Of a DNA stretch of 64,000 nt, positions 35,101 through 45,697 are shown piece after piece. Under the pieces are notes generated by a model, which was given only the letters and a program-made list of their open reading frames with translations, made no database searches and was not told the origin of the DNA. The DNA is from Arenicola marina (Eukaryota > Annelida > Polychaeta > Arenicolidae). Position numbers and translations under genes: made by a program. How positions within the stretch are numbered: the first letter of the stretch is position 1; the number at the start of each line of letters is the position of its first letter. Location of the stretch: positions 29,010,186 to 29,074,185 of the forward strand of contig OZ025258.1 of the NCBI GenBank assembly GCA_964019135.1. The letters are read 5' to 3'.

Positions 35101-37246
35101 ACACTCTGATTGTACACGCAAACATTACGATAAAGGCTACAGTCGATTCCTGACTGGCATCTAAAGAACTTTGCATGGATACTGTTGTGCCCATAGAAAG
35201 CGGGCCTGCCTGGGGACACTTGCGCCAATCTACCGATTAGCACCAAACAAATAATATATTGTGCTAATCTGGATACTTATTAAGGATCAGACCAAATACA
35301 CAACATTGTTATTCACACCTTTTGCATATAGTTGATATACATAAGGCTGGCTAAGACATTTAACCAATACATGTATACAATGATAGCTTAATGGGTTTAA
35401 GGTAGCCATGAATCCATGGCTATGGTTGAAGAATCATAGCCATGTTGCATTCTATAGTAAAAAATCAACTTCACATGACAAATTGAATTGTTTAAGTATA
35501 GCTTTCATAATTAATTTCAACAATGTAAAATTACTTTTCTATATATAATTACTGATGTATGAACTCTTCCAAAGTTGTCAAAGTCTTCAAAAGGAGCTAT
35601 AATTGCCTACTGGCATGAAAATGGACAACAACACGCTACCATTTTTTTTACAGGAAGTTGTTCACTGCACATGTGCAAGGTCATCACATGATATTATAAG
35701 CTATGCTAATTGGTTCATTGTTCAGGGACCCAGTCATTGGGTCAGTGAAAACACATGTTTTCATGTGAATTTCTGGTGACAGACTGGACTATTTTTGCCT
35801 TTCAAGAAAGGTTACTTATGTGATTAGTCATTACTTGTCAGGAAGTAATGAGAAAAGAATTAAGGTTTGTCTCTGTTACAAAACTTTTCCCTCAGCAAAG
35901 GAGAATCAGAACTACACTTGGTCAAAGTAAAACAACCCTGAAATGGGGTTATTCTAGCCCTATGTGGCGTTGTTTCCCAACAACGCCACATGTCCAGTCT
36001 ATCAAACCCTGTACAGCATTTTACAAACACGCGTGGCGAGAAGCGGTGCTGATGGCGAGAACTTTTTGGGGTATGGCAATAGTTTCTAAAAGTATGCATC
36101 TTACAACTTATCTTGTTATTTTGGTTGATTACGACGATATCATCTGTTGATTTTTCAAAGCAGCGGACAATTCAGTTCTGTCTGCCGCCTTGCCTACCCA
36201 GTGGAGAAACTGCGCATGCGTGCATGTCGTTAAAACCGCACCATTCGCTTGGTGGCATTCATACACGCAGCCATTGACACGTAATAAGCGAAATGCCACC
36301 TGGCAAAAGCCGCTGGTGAAGAATGACCAAATACGAAATGCTGCGGTAAACAATAAGAAAGTCTCATTTAAACCGACTGGATAGTAATTTTCTACATGCG
36401 GACATGAGACTGTTGTATGTAGCAACAACTGTCTCATATGGGACTAGGGTTATTCCAGACCAGAATTCTACTATGGAATGCGACTAGGCTGTGTTTCAGC
36501 CCACACAGCCTAGGGTTCTGGGCTAGGTTTAAGGCCCACCATGGCCTGAGAGCCTATAGTTCCATAGATGTAAAATAGTCCACTCCGATATGGGTTCAGT
36601 CACGGAACTGACGCTGTTGGCAGTACCCACAGCGGCTTGCTTGCAGGACTAAAGAGCCTTATAATGCCGAAATGGCACATATATCAAGTGGTTTGAGTTG
36701 CGCTGTAGTCATGTCTGTATGGTTGCAGGATAAAGATCCTAAGTCCTTCTTCAGAAAGAATTGGGGGTTTCCCCCGGGAACATAACATGTGACAACCACA
36801 TCTGAGATTGACAGGTTTGGTTCCAATTCATCCCTTGATCCAATTCGGTTCTGTTCCGGTATTTTTATGAACCCCTACACTACAGAGAGTCAAGTGTACT
36901 ACCTTATACAAGGGCCTTACAAAACCAGCCCGTCTTGCAGAACTTAAAGTTTCTTTCCCATTTCGGACCAACTTTACAACCCCCCAAGTCTTTTGTGTTT
37001 GCTGTCAAGTGTTATGATATTTCCAAAATAATGACAACGCCTGGCGGTCTGCAGACGAAACTTCAGTCTTCACAAGGCCCAACCGGCTTCTATATTTCAA
37101 GCATTTTACACTGATTTAACCCCAACTTAGATAATTTCTACAGTTAAATGAAAGATCAATGCCTGACATACACTCAAGTAAGCTAAATTCCACGTCATGT
37201 AATACTTACTGGACTCGCCGAGGAGTCTAATTAAAGTGCTCGCCAT
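26135..37246 (-). CDS. TUFM: Mitochondrial elongation factor Tu (TUFM), complete coding gene
   Basis: GTPase that delivers aminoacyl-tRNA to the mitochondrial ribosome. Twelve coding exons on the minus strand: 37246-37210, 33370-33324, 33067-32902, 32563-32397, 31835-31731, 31433-31365, 31162-31073, 30801-30669, 30198-30094, 29681-29530, 27514-27338, 26293-26135 (stop TAG). Phases agree throughout; the sum is 468 residues, against 455 in human. Residues 1 to about 50 ([12 protein letters not shown], then arginine-rich) form a mitochondrial targeting sequence. The GTPase motifs are GHVDHGKT (68-75), RGITI (108-112), DCPGH (130-134), NKAD (185-188) and GSAL in exon 7. Domains 2 and 3 follow ([30 protein letters not shown]-like start of exon 11). 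The C-terminus has a lysine-rich extension, [18 protein letters not shown]. Oddities: a minisatellite at the exon 10 donor and a partial duplication of exon 7. The gene diverges from AIP. Confidence 0.96.
26870..27125 (-). mobile_element. tRNA-derived SINE (first family) in TUFM intron 11
   Basis: Read on the minus strand it begins GGGGCCGGCTCGATAGCTCA, with an A box in AGCTCAGTGGGTTAGAGCGC and a B box in GGTGGTTCGCGCCCC, then a body containing CTTCTTCGCAAAGAGTAAGG and CATTGACGCGATATGACCAA, and ends ...GTTAAAGCGTCCTGAAT. Flanks GGATTGGTTAGAG and GGTTTGGTTCAGAG look like an imperfect target-site duplication. Confidence 0.85.
27612..29560 (-). repeat. Minisatellite built from the 5' splice site of TUFM exon 10
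   Basis: About 34 units of roughly 57 bp. On the minus strand each unit contains CATCAGTATGCACAACCACT then ACAAGGCACAG|GTATAGACTCTATACCCTCC. The first part is the last ~31 nt of TUFM exon 10 (coding [10 protein letters not shown]) and the second the first ~23 nt of the intron, so exon end and donor are repeated together. In the exon's frame GTATAG reads V-stop, so read-through would end translation at once. Units differ by point changes and 1-6-nt length variants near GGTATAGAG. Confidence 0.93.
31004..31072 (-). repeat. TUFM: 69-bp duplication of the end of TUFM exon 7 with its donor site
   Basis: Directly behind the exon 7 donor the sequence repeats: it again encodes [19 protein letters not shown], followed by a second donor (GAG|GTAACA) at 31003. 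The linking codons (VSPK) are the old donor and first intron bases. The copy has several silent or conservative changes. Using the second donor would insert 69 nt, 23 codons, in frame and without a stop. A trace of a third copy (AAGTTCGGCTA) follows. Confidence 0.85.
32121..32373 (-). mobile_element. tRNA-derived SINE with 15-bp target-site duplication in TUFM intron 4
   Basis: Same family as the copy at 26870-27125. It is flanked by perfect 15-bp duplications GCAGTGTGCAATGAT (32106-32120 and 32374-32388), the mark of LINE-assisted insertion. The head (minus strand) carries AGCTCAGTGGGCTAGAGCGC; the tail ends GTTAAAACGTCCTGAATAAC. The downstream duplication ends 8 nt from the last base of TUFM exon 4 (32397). 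Confidence 0.92.
34865..35228 (-). mobile_element. Mutator-type MITE relative, one end preserved
   Basis: The minus strand begins TTGGCGCAAGTGTCCCCAGG at 35228 and is collinear with 6886-7110 (shared GGAATCGACTGTAGC, TATTTTCGCGAAGAAATGTT). The far end lacks the matching CTTGCGCCAA repeat, so the copy is incomplete or differs internally. Located in TUFM intron 1. Confidence 0.7.
35395..36535. mobile_element. Scattered pieces of a repeat also present at 53376-53540
   Basis: Three pieces (35400-35460, 35925-35990, 36440-36530) match, in inverted orientation, consecutive parts of 53376-53540: GCCATGAATCCATGGCTATG, AACCCTGAAATGGGGTTATT, and CAGACCAGAATTCTACTATG with GAATGCGACTAGGCTGTGT. The order suggests one element interrupted by other sequence. 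Family unassigned. Confidence 0.55.
36718..36800 (+). mobile_element. SINE body fragment (first family)
   Basis: GCAGGATAAAGATCCTAAGT then CCTTCTTCAGAAAGAA matches the body of the SINEs at 26870-27125 and 18538-18790. Both ends are lost. Confidence 0.5.
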
Positions 37247-37505
37247 GGCTTGTGAATGCCCTTCTCAACGACAACGGAGGAGCCAAACCACATGCACCAA
37301 ACACAACGTCCTTGACCCTTAGATATTTTTTTTATACATCCAATCTTGACATTAGTTTTTTTTAAGTTTTGGTTTGTTTTCTACATCTAAACAATACCAG
37401 GTTAAATTATCTGAAATCATATTGCTTTGAAGACGTATCTACTAATTATGTTTCATTTTGTTTGACACTCTCGTCGACACGAGATTTAGCAGACGACAAA
37501 CAAAC
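37247..37505. promoter_or_regulatory. Shared divergent promoter of TUFM and AIP
   Basis: Only 259 bp separate the TUFM start codon (minus, 37246) from the AIP start codon (plus, 37506). Both 5' UTRs and any promoter elements must lie here unless non-coding exons exist. I see no TATA box in a clear position; a T-rich tract lies at 37327-37380. Head-to-head housekeeping genes commonly share such promoters. Confidence 0.65.
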
Positions 37506-40500
37506 ATGGCGCTGATCTTAGGAGACGATCCAACTTGTGGGATTCAAAAACGCGTACTGCATGCGGGGAAGAATGAAATCCCCACATTTGTCGACGGCAC
37601 AAAGGTTTCAGTTTTGATGCGCGCATTATGCAACCTTTTATTCTGCACACCATCTGCATGCTATACGCATAAAGAAAGAAATATCGTGTTTGTTTACTCG
37701 TTTATGCAAATTATGGGCATGGCCATGGCATGGAGAGTCCATCTCCAAAACCAAGCTACGCCATCATGGCGGAGCTTGCGGAGCCACTAGGTTCGGAGAT
37801 GGAACTAGGCCATGGCATGGGCATGGATCCTTGGTCACAGGTACATCGTTATACTGAAACTGACCAAAACCGGCCAGAATATACCAAAACCGAGGTGTAT
37901 GGAACAGTTTAACTTCACAGAAGGTCGATGTCAGTTGAGATATGGCCACATAGAAGAATGATATAAGGTAGAAGCATAAAAGGGCGGAATAAGCTGTAAC
38001 GGTGAAACACATGTGCCATCTTGTTTATCATGTTTGCTACATGTCATTCACCACTGGGTTGAGCCATTTGTTGACTATGGGTAAATACAGAAGGCATAAC
38101 ATCAGTCACAGAAGCATATGACCGACGAATTGCAGAATCTTCACCGGCGAGAAGTGGGACAAAGTGGTTGGAAATCCATGTTTACGCTTTTGGGTTGTTA
38201 CCACTCAGCGTCCACATGACAAAGGTGTCAATTGCTCATTTGAATTACCTGAGGTGAAAAAAAAAAGGTGTCAAGTGCTCAATTAAATTACCTGAGGTAT
38301 TGGCATCACTCACAAAAGGTAACAGTTGCTCAATTGAATTAACTGGTGGGGTGTTGGCATCGCTCACAAAAAGTGTCCCTTGGACATATCCCTTGCCCCC
38401 CCCCCCCCCCCCCCTCCCCTATCATAATGGCACTGTACATACGCATAGAACAATCTCAATCACAATATCATGTACAAGGGAAATGCTTTATCCTCTAGTT
38501 CTTTGACACAGCGCTATGGTTTATGCAGTTGTGTATAACAGGTGCCGGGGCCTGGTGGCCAGTGAAAGAATAAATTTATAAACAAACAAGATGGCGCATG
38601 CATTCGCAGTTTGAGCCACTTCCGCAGAGAGAAGACAGGCATATCTGCTATTACTGGCAATAAATATAATTAATATTAGACGTATATATATGTGGACTAC
38701 TGCTACATCCAGATCATATGTGTCTTCAACAAGCTAGCATCTTGGTTTTGATATATTTATGCCGGTTTCAGCTGGTTTTGGTCGGTTTCGGTATAACGAT
38801 GTACCATTGGTCACCAGTCAATTCACAATTGACTTGTTACTGTCTGTCAGTATCAGTCACTTGCCGACTGGCGACAGACGATTGTGTTCCATACACCCTG
38901 GCCCTGTACCCTATACCCCAGTTTCAAAATGTTTTCAGTATCCCTTTATTTTAACGAAGTAAAAACATAGAAGTTAGATATTTTGCCAAGTAAGTTCGGC
39001 TATTTGACTGGCAGACATCAAACATGGCAGAGCCTCAGTGCAATGTCCCAGCATTAAAACCTGCCCTGAAAATAGGGAAACATCCTATTTTGCCAGCTGC
39101 AATGTCCCGGCAATATTGTAACGTCATGAGGAACAGCTAATCAGCAGTGAGTGCTGGTAAAATTGTATTGTATAGTCGGAGACGCACAATCTTTATCAGC
39201 TGTATTGCTATGCTGGGTCATATATGAATCTCTGTGGGGTCTGCTGCACTGAACTCTACAGCCTGGCTCGTGTTACCTTTATACTTATTGATAACAAACC
39301 CTAGGATAAATTAAGTCACATTTCAGGTAATATGACTATACCATATTACAAATAATAACAAAATGTGCATGGAAGTGTTTACAATTTTAGGATTGCAGGA
39401 TTCCAAAGCATTTTATAGCTTGTATCAGAGATTATCTGCAGTAGAGATAGCCAACTTGGCCATATTTACAACTGCCCAAAGTAGTAAAAGATGCTACCAA
39501 TAATATTATGTTATATTTGATATGGCATGGATATCAAACAACTTTGATTCAATTAAGTATATCTTAAAATTTGCTGATCTGGTTCGCTTTTGATGTCTAT
39601 GCGCTGGGATTGGCCCAGCTTTGAAATATTTCTAGATGCAATAGTGCAGCTTGGACCCCTCTCCCCATCCTGGTAGTAAATGTTTTTTCAACCATACCGC
39701 TCTACTGGCCATACTGGCCATGCATATTTTGAATAGCTTTAACTTTAATTAACTTACAGTATTGTCTAATAGTGTATATATCTATAAGTTACAAGCCAAA
39801 ATTCATTAAAGAATCTTTTGTCCAGACATTTTAATTAATGGAAAATTATCTTTTTCACATGCCCCACTTTCTTAACACCAGTTTTTTTATTTATTACTGC
39901 AGGTGACATTTCACTACCAAACGCGCAAATGTGATGATGAGAAAACTGTCTTGGATGATAGCAGAAAGGATAACAAGCCTATGGAATTAATCATTGGAAA
40001 GAAATTTAAGTTAGAAGCCTGGGAAAAATGCTTAAAGACCATGAGGATTGGAGAAGTTGCTTCATTCACTGTTGTTGAGACAGTAAGTATATATCTTGCG
40101 CATGCATATTCTTCAGTTTATTAGGGATTCTAAGCAACAACATCTTACCTAATTTAAGGCCTTATTCTATGATGGTAAATATAAATATGGTATAAATAAA
40201 AGGACATATTTTAGCAGTCATTGTGTAGGTGAAATATTGCTGTATGGACATCTTTTATCCAGTTTCTCGTAATTAGTTTACAGCAGGATACCCTTTGGTG
40301 GCCAAAAGTTTACGTGACATAAGGAAGGGCAAGGATGTGGAGAAACCACATCACTGCTGTGGCATGACTGTGCAGGAACAAGGCCTTGGTTATCCAGACC
40401 TTGATGAGTTGATGAAGAAACCCCAGCCTCTCGAGTTCATTCTTGGTAAAGCATGCTGTTTGTGAACTCATTTGTATTAATAATGATATCCATATGACAT

Positions 40501-43500
40501 TACTTCAGTCTTCAGTGGATGATTACCAGATAATTCACTATCTTGTATTAATATATCATTCATTACCACATTATTCATGGTTATATTTTTTAATCCTGGC
40601 ATGGTAATATGTCAAAGATTTATATCACTGATTTCTTGTAAATCCATGCATGCAACCCTGTAACCTGATTGAATATTTGGTAGTAAATTATCAAAAGTCA
40701 AGGTTATGTATGTTGTTTTATCAGTAGTTACCTCATTATCTCATCGAGTACTTGCTGATCCAGCTGCTATAAGAGTAATCTGTTTGGGTTGTGGTTAGAT
40801 GTAGAGAAGGTAGAGAGCCCGGGGGACTACAAGAAAGACACGTGGGCCATGGACGAGGGGGAGAAGGTGGCCGCCATCCCCCGCCTCAAAGAGGAGGGCA
40901 ACGCCCTCTATATGAAGAAGCAATACACTGAGGCTTCAGATAAATACGCCACGGCCATCGGAATGCTAGACCAACTCATGCTAAGGTACTGTCACACTTC
41001 CTCCTCTTTAGTATAAATCACTCTTTGCCGTCTGATCGTGTTCGTCTTCTGCTGCTGTGGTCCCTTTATTCTACGACTGCCTCCGTTATACAGGCTTTTC
41101 TTTTTTTTACACTGAACTCTTTTTACATGATGGAGTCCAGTATTATACGACTATATCACTGACGCGACTTACGACCCTTGCTTAGAAGGCCGGTGTGGTA
41201 TATATGCAAAGTCCCCCCCCCCCCCACATGCGGAGATAGATGTACGTGTTCGTCTGTTAGAACCCAAAACGTCATAATAACCAAAACGTCATAACCTTGA
41301 TAGAATGAAGTATACAGTTTTAAATATAACTTCAACCATCACCGTTATCGCTGACACAATCCTGGCATTTCTCAAAGAGACTGGGCGGGGCCACAGGAGT
41401 GATTGCTTCTCGATTAGAGACCTCTTGGAGGCCGAAATTCGCGAAATTAAGTCGCAACAAATTAAGGAAAATTTTAAGTTTCTTGGAGTAGAAGGTTCCT
41501 ATGGGTGAACCCGCGGGGCGATACCCCATATTCTATCCTTTACAAGAGCACTTAAATAGATCTGAAATTAAAGAATTACTGTCTCATATATTCATAGCCA
41601 CCTTCAATAGACACGGCGATCGAGGCACAGTGTACATTTGCTCCTAGATGGCCCAGACTGTGTGGTCTGACGTTTTCGTCACTATGACGTTTTGGGCCCT
41701 GACATACGTCCCCACTGGATCGTACGAACAGACGGAGTGGAGTGGGTCTATATACAATTTATACAAGGGAAAGAAATGCGCATGGGAGAGACACTTCCGC
41801 ATATTATACCGGCGCACAATGAAATCTCGTTGTTAGCTTGCGCCGTGGCTGCCGATTCGCACCTGAGCAAACAGCGCATGGTGTATTCTGCCTGGCTCAT
41901 AAACGTGCATCAGTGTGTCTCACACCTTTGCCGTAAATTTGATGCAATCATGGCTATCTAAGTAGTATATCTAAATCAATACGCAATGGCTGAAGGGCGC
42001 AAGCGAAGCGTATCGATGCTGTTAAACAGAAACGAACGGGAAAACTTATCATCAGCATACCTGATTCGTTTGACTGCGGTAAAACACAGATTCAGACAAT
42101 CATTGAGAATGCCGCGAAAACCAGGAGGTAAAAACTCGAATGTTGAGCTCAAGAAACTGCTGTTTAGTTGATTAACACGTATGATTTTGTGTGTCGTGTT
42201 GCTTCCGTCAATCTCCATGGGAGCATCACTTTAATATCCGATTCTCTCCGTTATACGGGATTTTCGGGCTGGCAGAACAGATATCGTACAAAAGAAAGCA
42301 GGGACTACTAAGAATAATACCGTGCGCTAATTATTAGGAGGTGATACGAACATTGCATATTGGTAGTTCTGTCGGCCGATGCGAACCTTATGGTATGAAC
42401 TTACATGCATTTAATTGCAATTAATTTAGGTTCGAGTATCTCTTGCTATGTCTCTTTGCATACTTCATTCATTGTCTGTGCTAGATATCTGCGCACACTT
42501 TCCACACGTTTTTATATATACTATACGTGCTGGGGTTAGGCCTATAATACAAAAGCGATAGCGACAAACGAAAAAATACTGTTCGGTACTCCTTGCTAAA
42601 TTTGTGGTTCTTGTTGTCGATACCTAGCTATGTGTTGTATTGCCGGATAAGACTTATATTTGATCAGACTTCAGGTTTGCATATTTCGCACCCCCAGTTA
42701 CTTCTAGTATATTTCGGTGTTTAATAAAACGATGTTTGGATATTTTAATGGTGCACATGCTTTTACTCACAGAGAGAAGCCAAATGATAACGAGTGGACG
42801 GCATTGAACAGTCAGAAACTGCCGCTGCTACTGAACTACTCACAATGTAAACTCCTATTAGAAGACTTTTATCCAGTCATCGAACACACGTCGGAAGTAC
42901 TGAAACATGACCCTGGTAGGAGTAAGACCATGCTATCGAACTCATAGATATAACATTATTAGTTGTCATATTCGTTATAAGGAAATAATAGTGAAGGGTT
43001 TATACACAATATAATTTACACAGCTTATGCAGTCTATTCATATTACCATTTGATAGTTTCGCGAGAACAATGTTATGTTCCGCTTGTACTGCGATTTAAG
43101 CTGTGGTTCAAATAAGTTAAAATTCAGTCTCTAATTATGTATAACTTTTGCTTTATAAATATACCATTTGCCACAAATAACATTATTAATATCATGTCCA
43201 CATGCTCTTCTGTACCACTTGTCATTCTGAACCACGTGTCTTTTAAACCGCGTTTCCTTTTTTGAACAGCGTGTCCTTGTAATGACATGTCTTTTTTAAC
43301 CACTTGTCCTTCTGAACCACGTGTCCTTTATGAATATTTATTAGTCTTTCTGAACTACGTGTTATTCTTAATAACAAGGGTCCATTTAAACCGCATGCAT
43401 TTCTACCTCACATGTTATTCTGTACGATGAATACCATACAACCTAATATAATGTGAGATTTTGTTTCCTTCTGTGCCCCGCGTTCTGTCCCAAATGTTGT

Positions 43501-43746
43501 TCCGTCTCGCCTGTTTACAATGTCGTCTTGGTCTCGGCAGACAACGTGAAGGCTCTGTATCGCCGTGGCCGGGCGCACGCCGCTGTATGGAACCCTGTCG
43601 AGGCGGAGGGGGACCTGAGACGGGTGGTCGAGCTAGACCCCTCCCTCACCAACGCCGCCAACAAGGAGCTGAGGCTGCTGGAGGAGGCGCGACGCCAGAA
43701 GGACAGGGACGACAGGGAGAAACTGCAAGGCAAGATGTTCAGCTGA
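37506..43746 (+). CDS. AIP: Aryl hydrocarbon receptor-interacting protein (AIP), complete coding gene
   Basis: Hsp90 co-chaperone with an FKBP-like domain and three TPR motifs. Six coding exons: 37506-37604, 39903-40082, 40277-40445, 40799-40985, 42773-42915, 43541-43746 (stop TGA). Phases match and the product is 327 residues; human AIP has 330. The N-terminal part reads [20 protein letters not shown], then [20 protein letters not shown] as in AIP, with [16 protein letters not shown] and HHCCGM in exon 3. TPRs: [40 protein letters not shown], and [20 protein letters not shown]. The C-terminus ends in the charged helix [21 protein letters not shown] took the second in-frame Met (MALILGDDP) because it matches the family start; an upstream ATG at 37458 would add 16 residues. 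AIPL1 is the alternative name. Confidence 0.95.
37715..37828. repeat. Foldback hairpin in AIP intron 1
   Basis: CATGGAGAGTCCATCTCC and AACC pair with GGTT and GGAGATGGAACTAGGCCATG; inside these AAGCTACGCC pairs with GGCGGAGCTT around a 5-nt loop (ATCAT). The outer stem extends through GCATGGCCATGGC. Could be a small MITE or a structured RNA. Confidence 0.5.
37835..38815. mobile_element. Possible element with ~65-bp terminal inverted repeats in AIP intron 1
   Basis: GGTACATCGTTATACTGAAA, then CTGACCAAAACCGGCCAGAA, at 37840-37895 recurs inverted at 38748-38808 (TCGGTATAACGATGTACC). Between them lie a three-unit repeat and a C-run. Limits and family are uncertain. Confidence 0.5.
38219..38376 (+). 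repeat. Three-unit tandem repeat, ~55 bp
   Basis: Units share GGTGTCAATTGCTCATTTGA then ATTACCTGAGGT, with the second and third also sharing TTGGCATCACTCACAAAA. Non-coding. Confidence 0.65.
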
Positions 43747-43825
43747 CCGCTGTCGATGCTGCGTCATCAAAGGTTCTGTAAGAAACGATGTTACACCTGC
43801 AGTTGCATGAAACATCCTGGGCGTA

Positions 43826-43920
43826 GGCTACAGGTATCTGAAACGTGATATTGATGGGCGTAGGCTACAGGTATCTGAAACGTCACGCGGATGGGCGCGG
43901 GCTACAGATATCTAAAGCGT
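43826..43920 (+). repeat. Three-unit repeat in AIP 3' UTR
   Basis: GGGCGTAGGCTACAGGTATC then TGAAACGT occurs three times with 35-37-bp spacing just after the AIP stop codon. Confidence 0.7.
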
Positions 43921-44943
43921 GTTGCAGGACTGGAAGCAGTTCTGCTGTTGTTTTCTCAGTGTGAATGTTGCCTGCCGACGTTACATGATACTACCGCTAG
44001 CTGCTGTTGAGCGCTGATCGAACACAGAGGTAATATTATGCGCTCAATAGCGATGTCACAGTGTGAATTTATGCAGACCCGCGCCATCGGCCTATCTTCG
44101 GGTCATAGTCGCCACATTCCGTTAGGCTGAAGGTATTTACACAGCAATCCTGGTGCCAAAATCCCCCCGAAGCGCGTTCTCAAGTCACATAAAGACAATT
44201 TGCTCATCAAAACGTTTTCTAGTAACAGTAGATTTACGCTTTCGTGCGTGTAAAATTATTATCGATTATAAACTCATGGAATTGTTTGGCAAAAGAATTT
44301 TTGGTGAAGCAAGGTCGCTGTCTAAATATTCTTACATATTTGTAAATATAATATTGCTAATTTATTACATTGGAAATATCATGTCTGAGTATTATTTGAG
44401 GTCAGTAAGTATGTGAAGTTGAATAATATGATAATTCACAGAACGTATATTTCAGGTCTTTTTCTGGTCCAAATATGCCTCAGTGTTCCGCATGAGGCGA
44501 TATAATTATCTTACCCTCTTATATGGTATGTGTGTTTTGTTTTTTTTGTGCTGCGTCACACATGTTGTTAGAAGTTTAAAAGTTAATCGTCCGTTGTCAT
44601 CTCACGTTTGTTGAAAAATACCCCCCCCCCCCCCTCCGGCACACATTGTGGTACCCCCCACCCCCCTCCCTCCACCACCAGTGCCGCCTTTTCCCCCTGC
44701 AATCTCCGCTATCTTTATCGATGAAGTCCGTTGCCCCCACCCCTCTTCCACCCCCTGGCAGACTTCCGCGGCCAGGCGTGGGTGGGAGGGGGGGGGGGTA
44801 TACACCTCTCGTTTCAAACTAAAGACTTCGTAAACACCTGTATGTTCTGTGTCTATACATAGATTTTAATGTACGTCAAAATGGCATTGACTACTATGAA
44901 TGCGTGTTGTATCTGTTTGGTATCGTATTTTATATATTGTTGC

Positions 44944-44949
44944 AATAAA
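44944..44949 (+). promoter_or_regulatory. Candidate AIP polyadenylation signal
   Basis: AATAAA followed by a GT-rich stretch, about 1.2 kb after the stop codon. An earlier non-canonical signal is possible. Confidence 0.35.
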
Positions 44950-45121
44950 TTTGCTCTGCACAAAGAGACGTTGGCTCTTGTTCAATAACTCTCGATCTGT
45001 CGCAATATTTCATTAATATAAAGGCCATATCATATACCACAGAATGTTCTCGGGCGCTTTAATGACCTCATCAGTAAAGCTAAAATATTGGTGAATCAAC
45101 TATTTCTGTGAACATGAATGC

Positions 45122-45237
45122 TAAATGGGGCCATACAGCCTCCCGTGATATTGAAACGGCGTTCAAGATACCGGCGCCAAGGCTCGAACCCACGACCTGT
45201 TGGTCTGTAGCCATGCCAGCTCAGACTGAGCTATGGA
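45122..45237 (-). mobile_element. tRNA-derived SINE (second family)
   Basis: Minus strand: TCCATAGCTCAGTCTGAGCT is the A-box region and ACAGGTCGTGGGTTCGAGCC the B box, shared with 20651-20835. Lies between AIP and the Kv gene. Confidence 0.65.
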
Positions 45238-45697
45238 TGATGTCACGCGACAGTGTTTGATCTCTATAGGCTTGCACCATATATTGCTGAGGCTCTACAC
45301 CTTATCGGTGTCACCCTTTTGTTGGTCAAATCACATAATTCTGTTACTAAGAGTACATCGGGCTTACAACATAGTCAGTTGGTTTTTGTCTGCCATAAAA
45401 AAACAGAGCATGGTCATTTGACCGTATGAACGGTTATGTTTGCTGCAGAGAGACCTACAGATATGTCTAATATCATTTTATAAGAGAGAAAGGGTTTCAT
45501 CTAATATAATTGTTATATGGTATGCACAACTATGCATATATATATGCAATATCATTTCTGTACAGATGTAGGAAATATGTTCCTATTTACATGTAAAAAA
45601 TTATCGATACAAGTACAGGTCTACGCTTCTGCGTTCTACGCTTCTGCGTGTTATATAACCATACATATTACACGGATGTATTGTAATAAATGGACGG

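Noticed and set aside
41986-42171. 61-residue basic frame in AIP intron 4
   Set aside because: Starts with a good Met and is polar throughout but has no known relatives, and lies inside a confirmed intron; treated as chance.
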